DNA of 64,000 nt from Bordetella trematum (GTDB lineage: Bacteria; Pseudomonadota; Gammaproteobacteria; Burkholderiales; Burkholderiaceae_B): the NCBI RefSeq assembly GCF_900078335.1, contig NZ_FKBR01000045.1, forward strand, positions 124,001 through 188,000, written 5' to 3'. The translations under genes were made by a program, and so were the position numbers. Of the stretch, positions 15,211 to 23,226 are shown one piece after another; the first letter of the stretch is position 1; every line of letters starts with the position of its first letter. The notes beneath the pieces were generated by a model, which was given only the letters and a program-made list of their open reading frames with translations, did no database searches and was not told the DNA's origin.

Positions 15211-16347
15211 TCAGGCTGTGGCGGCGGGCCAGTCCGGCAGGGCGATATCGGCGTGGCCGGGCAGCACCCAGCGGGCGCATTCGCGCGTGGCGTCGATGCA
15301 ACCGCCCTGGGCGTACACCCCTTGCGGATCGCGGATGCGCAGCATCCGCTGGAGCACCTCGGCGCTGGCGCTCGGGTCGGCGCGGGTGCGCGCCACGCAG
15401 GCTTCGACCTTTTCTTCGTCGATATAGGCCTTGCCCTGGGCATCGTGGCTCAGGCCGTCGCGCCAGTGGAAAATTTCCAGGCATTTATGGGCCAGGGTGT
15501 AATGCTGGCCTGCTTTCCAGAAGTTGTTGAAGCGGCCGGACCCCAGGTAGAACACCCAGGAGCCTTCATAGCCCTCGACATTGGAGGAATGCGGATCGGG
15601 ATTGCGGAACCAGAGGCGGTCGCCCGGCACATAGAAGCGCGCCGGCAAGGGGGCCTGCAGCGACCCGTATTCGCGCAGGAAGGCCTCATGAAAACGGCCC
15701 GACATGACCGCGCGCCGCTCCCACTGGCGTTCGAGGCCGGCATACAGGGCCGGATTGCTTTCGCGCAGTTCCTGGGCAATGCCCAGCACGGTCACGTATT
15801 CGGTGGCGCGGTAGCACGAGAAGGCGTAGCGCTGGCCCGAGACGGCCGGCTGCGTGGCATGCACCAGGGCGTCTATCAGGGAGCGGCCCGGCAGCAGGGT
15901 GAAGCCGGTGTCCTCGGCGTAGGTCCAGTAGGCTGGCGGGCGCTCGGCCTGCTCGGTGTCGAAGGCCAGCTCGCTGCGATAGGCCGCCCGCACGATGTTG
16001 CGCCGGATGCGCAGCGCGGCCCGCAGTTCGGCGACGTCGGGAAACCGAAAGGCCTGCGGGCAGGCCAGCATGGCCAGCAGGATTTCGGCCTGCAGGGCAG
16101 TGTCGCTGGCAGCCGTGTCCAGTTCCAGTGTGGCGGCCAGGCCGGTCGTGTCGCCCTGGGCCAGGTGGCGGGCGGCAAAGTCGGGCCGGGCCTGGATCCG
16201 CACGGCCGCTTTGTCGGCATGGCACTGCGCCCAGCCGGCGGCCCCGAGGGCCTGCAGCAGCGCCTGCGCATCGTCGAGCGCGCCTTGGGGATGATCGGTG
16301 TCGATGCAGATGCCGCCTTCGGCGGCTGAGGGGGCGCAGGCGGACAT
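15211..16347 (-). CDS. putative Tgl-like protein-glutamine gamma-glutamyltransferase
   Basis: A 378-residue protein I recognise only tentatively. The block AFSCYRATEYVTVLGIAQEL (Cys178) followed about 60 residues later by VPGDRLWFRNPDPHSSNVEG and then YEGSWVFYLGSGRFNNFW (Glu261) has the layout of Bacillus Tgl spore transglutaminases: a catalytic Cys, then a PGDxxxFxNPD turn and a Glu in the next strand. No signal peptide or membrane segment is seen. It is much longer than Bacillus Tgl (about 245 residues), with an extra N-terminal domain of about 120 residues. It follows the DUF502 gene by 30 bases. Confidence 0.5.
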   Translation of the reverse strand: MSACAPSAAEGGICIDTDHPQGALDDAQALLQALGAAGWAQCHADKAAVRIQARPDFAARHLAQGDTTGLAATLELDTAASDTALQAEILLAMLACPQAFRFPDVAELRAALRIRRNIVRAAYRSELAFDTEQAERPPAYWTYAEDTGFTLLPGRSLIDALVHATQPAVSGQRYAFSCYRATEYVTVLGIAQELRESNPALYAGLERQWERRAVMSGRFHEAFLREYGSLQAPLPARFYVPGDRLWFRNPDPHSSNVEGYEGSWVFYLGSGRFNNFWKAGQHYTLAHKCLEIFHWRDGLSHDAQGKAYIDEEKVEACVARTRADPSASAEVLQRMLRIRDPQGVYAQGGCIDATRECARWVLPGHADIALPDWPAATA

Positions 16348-16377
16348 GGCAGGCTGGCTGTGACGGAGTGGGCGGAT

Positions 16378-17031
16378 TCAGGAGGCCGGGTCGGCGGGCG
16401 GAGCCGGCGGCGCGGGTTGTGCCGGCGTCGCGGAGGCGGCCTGCTCGCTGCGGGCCATCCAGGCGATCAGGGAGGAGCGCATGGCTTCCTCGACCGACAT
16501 ATTGATCGGGGTGACCCACTCCGCAGGCACGAACACGGTATAGCCGCCGATCATGTAGCCCATGGGCAGGTAGACCGCCACCCGTTCGCCGGGCAGGAAG
16601 CCGCTGGGCAGGTCCTCCATGCCGCGCCGGGTCACCAGGCCGACCAGTTCCAGCGGCTGGCCGGGCATGCGCAGCACCACCACCTGCTGGCTTTTGTTCT
16701 TGCCGCTGGAAGAGGAGAAGTAATCGGCAAAGCTCTTGATCGACGAATAGATGCTTTTGACGACCGGCGTGTTGGTAAAGGGGATCTCCAGCCACACCAG
16801 CAGCCGCTGCACGCGCTCCTTGGAGACCAGATAGCCCAACGAGAGAATCGCCAGGATGCCCAGCGCCAGGCCCATGCCGGGGATGTAGAAATCGCCGATG
16901 AAGGGGCGGATGAACGTCAGCGCGATGGCTTCGGTCCAGGCCAGGAAAATGAACAGCAGATACAGCGTCAGGGCGATGGGCAGGATGGTGATCAGGCCCA
17001 GGAAGAAGTAGCGGTAGAGGCGTCGGGTCAT
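16378..17031 (-). CDS. DUF502-family inner-membrane protein
   Basis: 217 residues with two strong membrane segments at about residues 8-33 (YFFLGLITILPIALTLYLLF) and 52-68 (GMGLALGILAILSLGYLV). The conserved DUF502 blocks are present: PFTNTPVVKSIYSSIKSFAD, VVLRMPGQPLELVGLVTRRG and the C-terminal YMIGGYTVFVPAEWVTPINM with the family's typical PxxxVxxxxM ending. The tail is rich in Ala/Pro. The function of the family is not established (an envelope role is often assumed). It lies between lrp and the Tgl-like gene, all on the minus strand. Confidence 0.9.
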   Translation of the reverse strand: MTRRLYRYFFLGLITILPIALTLYLLFIFLAWTEAIALTFIRPFIGDFYIPGMGLALGILAILSLGYLVSKERVQRLLVWLEIPFTNTPVVKSIYSSIKSFADYFSSSSGKNKSQQVVVLRMPGQPLELVGLVTRRGMEDLPSGFLPGERVAVYLPMGYMIGGYTVFVPAEWVTPINMSVEEAMRSSLIAWMARSEQAASATPAQPAPPAPPADPAS

Positions 17032-17137
17032 GAAGGGAAAACTCCGGGGGCGGCCAGGGGCTGCCGTGTGGCCGGCGCCAAAGACCGGGCCGGCCAGGCA
17101 GCAATGGTACCGAAAATTCGTTCCGTGATCGTGGGCT

Positions 17138-17605
17138 TTATCTGTCCAGGGGCAGGTAAAGCGTTTCCTTGATTTCTTCCATCACGAAGTAGCTGTGCGA
17201 CTCGGCCGAGGCCGGCAGGCGTTTGAGGATGTCGCCGAGCAGGCGGCGATATTCGGCCATCTCGGTCAGACGTGCCTTGACGAGGTAATCGAAGTCTCCC
17301 GACATCAGGTGACATTCCATGACTTCGGGCACGTACATCAGCTCTTGCTTGACCTTGTCGAAGACGTCGCCCGATTTGGCCGACAGCCGGATTTCGAGAA
17401 AAACCAGCAATGTCTTGCCCAGCGCGGCAGGATTGAGGCGGGCATGGTAACCGGCGATGACGCCATCGCGTTCCAGCCGCTTGACGCGCTCCGAGCAGGG
17501 CGTGGCCGACAGGTTGACCTGCTCGGCCAGCTCGGTGATGGAAATACGCCCGTTGCGTTGCAATATTTCGAGGATTTTTCGGTCCGTCCGATCGAGGTCG
17601 CGCAT
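17138..17605 (-). CDS. lrp: Lrp/AsnC-family transcriptional regulator
   Basis: 155 residues with an N-terminal AsnC helix-turn-helix ([40 protein letters not shown]) and a C-terminal RAM effector-binding domain (residues about 70-150, including [17 protein letters not shown]). It closely resembles the leucine-responsive protein Lrp in length and HTH. Divergence from dadA, a known Lrp target in other proteobacteria, indicates that it controls D-alanine catabolism, with the shared 141-base region carrying an Lrp-type box at 17671. Confidence 0.9.
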   Translation of the reverse strand: MRDLDRTDRKILEILQRNGRISITELAEQVNLSATPCSERVKRLERDGVIAGYHARLNPAALGKTLLVFLEIRLSAKSGDVFDKVKQELMYVPEVMECHLMSGDFDYLVKARLTEMAEYRRLLGDILKRLPASAESHSYFVMEEIKETLYLPLDR

Positions 17606-17670
17606 TTCTGCTATTCAGCCGCAAAAATCGAAAAAGTGATAGTGGAAGTTTACTGTGAAATCTATTTTTT

Positions 17671-17685
17671 CAGTGTTTTTCACTG
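17671..17685. promoter_or_regulatory. putative Lrp box between lrp and dadA
   Basis: CAGTGTTTTTCACTG is a 15-base inverted repeat with CAG/CTG ends and a T-rich centre, the general form of Lrp sites. It lies in the AT-rich lrp-dadA intergenic region. Confidence 0.5.
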
Positions 17686-17746
17686 CATTGGCGGAAATAG
17701 ACTACACGCTTTCATTGTTGTTAAACGAAATTTCTCGGAAATAGTC

Positions 17747-19033
17747 ATGAACATCATCGTACTGGGCAGCGGCGTCATCGGCACTACCACCGCCTACTAT
17801 CTGGCGCGTCAGGGGGCGCAGGTGACGGTGGTGGATCGTCAGGCCGGGCCGGCCGACGAAACCAGTTACGCCAATGCCGGTCAGGTTTCGCCGGGGTATT
17901 CCACTCCCTGGGCCGCGCCGGGTATCCCGACCAAGGCCCTGAAGTGGCTGTTCCAGAAGCACGCGCCGCTGGCGCTGCGGGTCGACGGCAGCCTGTGGCA
18001 ATGGCGCTGGATGGCCGCGATGCTGGCCAATTGCACCACCGGGCGCTATGCGGTCAACAAGGAGCGCATGCTGCGCCTGGCCGAATACAGCCGCGATTGC
18101 CTGCGCGGGCTGCGCGACGATACCGGCATCCAGTATGAGCAGCGAACCCAGGGTACGCTGCAGCTGTTTCGAACCGATGACCAGCTGGAGGCCGCCCGCC
18201 GCGATATCGCGGTGCTCGAAGAGGTGGGCGTGCCTTATGAGTTGCTGGATCGTGCCGGGCTGCCCTCGGCCGAGCCGGCGCTGGCGCGCTCCCTGGACAA
18301 ACTGAGCGGCGGCCTGCGCCTGCCGAACGATGAAACCGGCGATTGCCGCCGCTTCACCCAGGCGCTGGCCGAGCTGTCGGCCGGCCTGGGCGTGCAGTTC
18401 CGCTTTGGCCAGACGGTCGATGGCCTGTTGCTGGAGCAAGGCCGCATCAACGGGGTGCGGATTGGCGGCGAAGTGCTCAAGGCTGACGCCTATGTGGCGG
18501 CTTTCGGCAGCTATACGCGTGATTTCCTGGCACCGCTGGGCCTGGATCTGCCGGTTTATCCGGTCAAGGGCTATTCCATTACCGTGCCCATGACCGATGC
18601 GGCGGCCTCGCCGGTGTCGACCGTGCTGGACGAAACCTACAAGATCGCCATCACGCGTTTCGACAAGCGCATCCGCGTGGGCGGCATGGCCGAACTGGCC
18701 GGTTTCGACCTGCGTCTGAACCCCCAGCGCCGGGCCACGCTGGAAATGGTGGTGCAGGATCTCTATCCCGGCTGCGGCGACGTGGCGGCTGCCGAATTCT
18801 GGACCGGCCTGCGTCCCATGACGCCGGACAGCACGCCCATCGTCGGCGCCACGCGCTACGACAATCTGTTCCTGAATACGGGTCACGGCACCCTGGGATG
18901 GACCATGGCCTGCGGTTCGGGCAAGCTGACGGCCGATCTGGTCATGGGCCGGCAGCCGGCCATCCGCGCCGACGACCTGGCGCTGTCGCGCTACGGGCGC
19001 CGTGCCGGCGGGGCTGAAATGCGCCTGGCCTGA
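17747..19033 (+). CDS. dadA: D-amino acid dehydrogenase DadA (FAD, small subunit type)
   Basis: 428 residues beginning [20 protein letters not shown] with the FAD-binding GxGxxG at residues 8-13. The sequence continues through the DadA blocks [31 protein letters not shown] and [20 protein letters not shown], ending with the FAD-contacting [18 protein letters not shown]. It oxidatively deaminates D-alanine and other D-amino acids to 2-oxoacids, passing electrons to quinone. Size matches E. coli DadA (432). The reading frame is open far upstream, but this ATG gives the standard N-terminus. It is divergent from lrp. Confidence 0.95.
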   Translation: MNIIVLGSGVIGTTTAYYLARQGAQVTVVDRQAGPADETSYANAGQVSPGYSTPWAAPGIPTKALKWLFQKHAPLALRVDGSLWQWRWMAAMLANCTTGRYAVNKERMLRLAEYSRDCLRGLRDDTGIQYEQRTQGTLQLFRTDDQLEAARRDIAVLEEVGVPYELLDRAGLPSAEPALARSLDKLSGGLRLPNDETGDCRRFTQALAELSAGLGVQFRFGQTVDGLLLEQGRINGVRIGGEVLKADAYVAAFGSYTRDFLAPLGLDLPVYPVKGYSITVPMTDAAASPVSTVLDETYKIAITRFDKRIRVGGMAELAGFDLRLNPQRRATLEMVVQDLYPGCGDVAAAEFWTGLRPMTPDSTPIVGATRYDNLFLNTGHGTLGWTMACGSGKLTADLVMGRQPAIRADDLALSRYGRRAGGAEMRLA

Positions 19034-19095
19034 GCCCCGGCATCCGCCCCGGGGCTGTGCCACAATCCGGCCATGTTGTTTCCCGGGGGGGAGCT

Positions 19096-20199
19096 TTGCC
19101 TACCTTTCTCCATACCGCCGACTGGCAGATCGGACGCCAGTACGGGCAATTCGATGACGATGACGGCGCGGTGCTGGCCGAAGCCCGCTTGCAGGCCGTG
19201 GCCCGCATCGCCGAGACGGCCCAGGCACAGCGCGTAGGCGCCGTGCTGGTAGCCGGCGATGTGTTCGACACCCAGGCGGTGTCGGATCGCACCATCCGCC
19301 GGTTGTTCGATGCGCTGGCCGCCTACGCCGGCCCCTGGGTGATGATCCCGGGCAATCACGATGCCGCCTTGGCCGAGAGCGTCTGGAGCCGCGCGCGCCA
19401 GCTTGCCTGCATTCCCGGCAACGTGCACCTGGCGCTGGAGCCGGGGGTCGTGCTGCTCGACAGCATGGCGGTGCTGGCCGCACCGCTCACGCAGCGCCAT
19501 ACCTATGACGACGTGACGCGGGTGTTCGACAGCCTGCAGACGCCGCCGGGCCTGGCACGGGTGGGACTGGCGCACGGCAGCATCGCCGAACGCCTGCCCG
19601 AGAGCGCCGATGCCGCCAATCCGATCGCTCCAGACCGCGCCGAGCGCGCCGGGCTCGATTACCTGGCGCTGGGCGACTGGCATGGTTGCCTGCAGGTCGG
19701 CCCGCGCTGCTGGTATGCCGGCACGCCCGAGCCTGACCGTTTCCGCAGCAGCGAGGCCGGCTCGGTGCTGCGCGTGGAGATCGGCCAGGAATTGCCGCGG
19801 GTGGAGCGGTTGCCGGTGGGGCGGTACCGCTGGCAGCACTGGGATGTCACGCTGGCTTTGCCGGCGGATCTCGAAACGCTGGGTGCCCGCCTGCAGGGCT
19901 TGCAGGCCGAGGACGTGCTGCGCCTGACCTTGCGCGGCCATCTGCCGCTGGCCGCCTGGGACGCCTTGAGCCAGGACATCGCGCGCGCCGAGGCGCGTCT
20001 GAGAGCGTTGCGGCTGGAGAGCGACGAGCTCGACCTGGAGCCGGCCGAGGCCGATCTGGCGCAACTGGATGGCGCGGGTTATGTGTCCGTGGTGGCGCAG
20101 CAGCTGCAGGCCTTGCAGGCCGATGCCGAACAAGGGCCAGTGGCGCGCGAGGCCTTGCGCCTGTTGTTGCGCCTGGCGCGCGAGGAGGGTGGCGCATGA
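19096..20199 (+). CDS. SbcD/YhaO-like metallophosphoesterase nuclease subunit
   Basis: 367 residues from a TTG start that gives the family N-terminus (M)PTFLHTADWQIGRQYGQFDD; a GTG at 19057 in the same frame is the alternative. Metallophosphoesterase motifs are visible in order: H-x-ADWQIG, AGDVFDTQ, IPGNHDAAL, LAHGSI and LALGDWHG. This is the Mre11/SbcD nuclease core. It overlaps the coiled-coil ATPase gene by four bases (ATGA), as nuclease/ATPase partners usually do. Inferred role: processing of DNA ends or secondary structures. A G7 run lies 5 to 11 bases upstream of the TTG. Confidence 0.85.
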   Translation: MPTFLHTADWQIGRQYGQFDDDDGAVLAEARLQAVARIAETAQAQRVGAVLVAGDVFDTQAVSDRTIRRLFDALAAYAGPWVMIPGNHDAALAESVWSRARQLACIPGNVHLALEPGVVLLDSMAVLAAPLTQRHTYDDVTRVFDSLQTPPGLARVGLAHGSIAERLPESADAANPIAPDRAERAGLDYLALGDWHGCLQVGPRCWYAGTPEPDRFRSSEAGSVLRVEIGQELPRVERLPVGRYRWQHWDVTLALPADLETLGARLQGLQAEDVLRLTLRGHLPLAAWDALSQDIARAEARLRALRLESDELDLEPAEADLAQLDGAGYVSVVAQQLQALQADAEQGPVAREALRLLLRLAREEGGA

Positions 20200-22823
20200 A
20201 AGTCCAGCGCATCGCATTGCAAGAGTTTCGCAAATTCCGTGATGGCGCCGCGCTTGAGGATCTCGCGCCGGGCCTGAATATCTTCGCCGGCCCCAATGAG
20301 GCCGGCAAAAGCACCTATGTCATGGCGTTGCGGGCGGCATTCCTGGAACGCTACGGCACCAGCAAAGTGGCGGATTTCGCGCCGCATGGCCTGAGCGGCG
20401 CCCGACCTTCGGTCACCGTCGAGTTCGAGCATGCCGGCCGCCACTACGCCTTGCATAAACAGTTTCTGCAGCGGGCCCGTTGCGAACTCTCGATCGACCG
20501 GGGCGCCACGCGCCTGGAGGGCGACGCCGCCGAGCAGGCGCTGGCGCAGTTGCTGGGTTTCGAAATGTCGGCGCGCGGGCAAAGCAAGCCTGAACATGCC
20601 GGCGTGCCGGGGCTGCTCTGGATAGAACAGGGCAGCGGCCAGGAGCTGGCCGCGCCGGCCGTGCACGCCGGCGCGCAACTGCGCGCTGCGCTCACGCAGA
20701 TCTCGGGTGAGCTGGCCAGCAGCGACGGCGATCGCCTGTACGCCCGCGTGGGCGAGATGCGCGCGGCGCTGCTGGATGCGCGTGGCGGCAAGCCCAAGGG
20801 GCCGTACAAGGCGGCCGAAGAGCAATGGCTGCGTCTGCAGGGGGTGTGCGACGGCTTGCGGCGCGAGCGCGCCGAGCTGGACGCCGACGTGGATCGGCTG
20901 GCGCAATGGCGCCATGACTACGATGCGGCCGAGCGCGAGGCGCCCTGGCTGGCGCTGGAAGAGCAGGCTCGTCGTGCGCGCGAGCAATTGCAGGCCCTGG
21001 CGCGCGAGCAAGAGCAGGTGGAGCAATTGCGCCGCGAGGCCGGCGAGGCCGCGCGCCTGGCGCAAGCGCTGCGCGAGCAGGCCACCCGTGATCGTCAGGA
21101 TGAAGAGGCCTTGCGCCAGCAGCAAGCGCAGGCCCGCGAGGCGGCCCAGGCGGTGCAGGGCGCCGCCATGCAAGCTGCGCGCAGCACCGAGGCTGCGGCG
21201 CGCGCCGAGGCCGCCTTGCAGTCCGCCCGCCAGCAGGCCGAGCTGGCCCAGCAGGCCTTGCAGGCCAGACAGACGCGCGAATGGTTACGTCGCGCGCAGG
21301 CCGAACAGGCGCGTCTGCAGGCAGCCGGTGAGGCCGCGGTGGCCGCCGAGGCCAGTGCAGGCGAATTGCAGGCGCGTTGGCAGGCCGAGCGCATCGATAC
21401 CGAAGCGCTGGAGCGCTTGCGCCAGGCGCAACGCGACCTGGACGGTCTGCGCCTGCGCGAACAGGCCGTGGCCACGCGCATCCACCATCAACTGGCGCCC
21501 GGCGTACAGCTGGAACTGGGCGGGGTGGCCCTGCAGGGCGATGGCGAATTGTTGCTGAGCGAGGTGGCCGAGCTCAGGCTGCAGGGGCTGGGCCTGCTGC
21601 GCATCGAGCCGGGCGGTCGGGATCTGCCGGGTTTGCGGCGCGAGCTCGCGGCTGCCCAGGCGCGCCACCAGCAGGCGCTGGAGGTGTTGCAGGTGGCCGA
21701 TCTGGCCCAGGCCGAGGCGCGCGCGGCGCGCGCCGACCAGTTGCTGCGCGAGCGCGATCAGGCGCGTGCGGCGCTGGTGGCGCAGGCCCCGCAGGGCCTG
21801 CCGGCCTTGCGGGCGGCCTACCAGGAGGCGGTGCAGAATGTGGCCCGCCTGCAAGGCCAGCTGGCGCAGGCGCCTGCGGTCGAAGAGGGCGACCCCGAAG
21901 CGCGTCTTGCCGCAGCCCAGGATGCGCTGCGGCGCCACGAGGCGGCCTGGCAGCAGGCCGAACGTCAGGCGCGTGCCGCCGAGGCCGCTCACGCCCAGGC
22001 AGCCAGTCGCGCCGCGCTGCTGCGGGATCAGTTCGAGGCGCGCCAGGCGGTCTTCGAGGCGGCCGAGCAGGCCGCCAGCCGGGCCGCGCGGGCCGTCCAG
22101 TTTTCCCAGGCCGAGCAGGCCGGGCAAGGGCTGGCGCAACGCTGCGCCCAGGCCGAGGCGGCTCTGGCGGCGCAGCGCCCGGACCTGGTGCGTCAGGATG
22201 AGCAGCGCTATTCCCAGTCGGCGCAGATGGCGCGCCAGGCCCAGCAGGAGCGCCATGCCCGGCTGCTGCAATTACAGGGCCGGCTGGAGCAGGCGGGCGC
22301 CCAGGGCGTGGGCGAGCGGCTGGCGCAGGCTGAAGCCGAGCTTGAGCGAGCCGCGCGTCGGCGCGACGACTACGCCCGCCATGCCGCTGCCCTGGATCTG
22401 CTGTGGCGCCTGCTGGGCGAGCAGCGCGAATCGGCGACGCGGCGTCTGTTGCAGCCCCTGGCCGAGCGGCTGGCCTATTACCTCGAGCTGCTGATGCCGG
22501 GCGCGGACCTGCGCCTCGATGAACAACTGCTGCCGGTGGCGCTGGCACGCCAGGGCGGGGAGGATGGCCTGGCCGATCTCAGTTTCGGTACCCGTGAGCA
22601 GCTTGGCCTGCTGGCTCGCCTGGCCTATGCGGACCTGTTGCAGGCGGCAGGCCGCCCGACCTTGCTGGTGCTCGACGATGCCTTGGTGCATGCCGATGCC
22701 GGCCGTCGGGATCAGATCAAAAGAGCGCTGTTCGATGCCGCCACGCGGCATCAGATTCTGTTGTTCACCTGCCACGCACCAGCATGGCAGGACATGGGCG
22801 TACCTTTACGGAATTTGGCCTGA
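20196..22823 (+). CDS. SbcC/Rad50/YhaN-like coiled-coil ATPase
   Basis: 875 residues. The N-terminal half-ATPase (MKVQRIALQEFRKFRDGAAL, Walker A GPNEAGKST at residues 32-40) and the C-terminal half (FGTREQLGLLARLAYADLLQ as signature, LLVLDDALVHAD near residue 823 as Walker B, then LLFTCH) flank about 600 residues of Ala/Gln/Glu/Arg-rich coiled coil. No CxxC zinc hook is visible in the coil, unlike classical Rad50/SbcC, pointing to the hookless YhaN-like branch. It is coupled to the nuclease subunit by a 4-base overlap. The coil region is extremely GC-rich with many near-identical heptads. Confidence 0.85.
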   Translation: MKVQRIALQEFRKFRDGAALEDLAPGLNIFAGPNEAGKSTYVMALRAAFLERYGTSKVADFAPHGLSGARPSVTVEFEHAGRHYALHKQFLQRARCELSIDRGATRLEGDAAEQALAQLLGFEMSARGQSKPEHAGVPGLLWIEQGSGQELAAPAVHAGAQLRAALTQISGELASSDGDRLYARVGEMRAALLDARGGKPKGPYKAAEEQWLRLQGVCDGLRRERAELDADVDRLAQWRHDYDAAEREAPWLALEEQARRAREQLQALAREQEQVEQLRREAGEAARLAQALREQATRDRQDEEALRQQQAQAREAAQAVQGAAMQAARSTEAAARAEAALQSARQQAELAQQALQARQTREWLRRAQAEQARLQAAGEAAVAAEASAGELQARWQAERIDTEALERLRQAQRDLDGLRLREQAVATRIHHQLAPGVQLELGGVALQGDGELLLSEVAELRLQGLGLLRIEPGGRDLPGLRRELAAAQARHQQALEVLQVADLAQAEARAARADQLLRERDQARAALVAQAPQGLPALRAAYQEAVQNVARLQGQLAQAPAVEEGDPEARLAAAQDALRRHEAAWQQAERQARAAEAAHAQAASRAALLRDQFEARQAVFEAAEQAASRAARAVQFSQAEQAGQGLAQRCAQAEAALAAQRPDLVRQDEQRYSQSAQMARQAQQERHARLLQLQGRLEQAGAQGVGERLAQAEAELERAARRRDDYARHAAALDLLWRLLGEQRESATRRLLQPLAERLAYYLELLMPGADLRLDEQLLPVALARQGGEDGLADLSFGTREQLGLLARLAYADLLQAAGRPTLLVLDDALVHADAGRRDQIKRALFDAATRHQILLFTCHAPAWQDMGVPLRNLA

Positions 22824-23226
22824 GATCGAAGCAGAAGCCCGCTTTTTTTGGCTGTCAAAAAGGGCGGCTTATGCTTTCATTCAGATTGCTGTAAGCTTTC
22901 AAAAGCGGGTCTGGATATATTGCAACGCACCAAACTTCGGTTAAATGCTGATTATTTTGCAATTAAAGCGCTTTATTCGCCCGTTATTCGTGCGTAACTT
23001 ACAAGAATCTGATATTTTTCACATGAGTCTCCTGGCCGATCTCGCCAGAAACCCCTTCCGTAGTGAGCAACCGGCGCGTCCGCCGCGCCGGCAAGGCTGT
23101 GTTGTCTTCAAGGACGGCGGCGAGCGGTAGTATGGGTCACGCCAGGGTGTCTTCAGACTATCTTTTGGCTTCGACCCGGCCAGCGTGTTGACTGCGCTGT
23201 GACGGGTCGCCCTTACCCGGAGCGCC
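22824..23226. other. 403-base intergenic region, no gene supported
   Basis: The first 200 bases are distinctly AT-rich for this window and probably hold the promoter for the mrp operon, but no clean -35/-10 pair stands out. An imperfect inverted repeat, AAGCCCGCTTTTTTT (from 22835) against AAAAAGGGCGGCTT (ending about 22871), could be a weak terminator for the ATPase gene. A 61-codon open frame (22945-23130) has no ribosome-binding site or recognisable content. Nothing resembling a tRNA or riboswitch was seen. Confidence 0.5.

Noticed and set aside
20900-22400. Internal repeats in the coiled-coil ATPase gene as a DNA repeat array
   Set aside because: The repetitive Ala/Gln/Glu/Arg codons reflect heptad coiled-coil composition, not tandem DNA repeats.
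22945-23130. Possible 61-residue protein in the gap before mrpA
   Set aside because: No Shine-Dalgarno, no recognisable content, and the second half is GC-rich shadow-like sequence; kept only as part of the intergenic entry.
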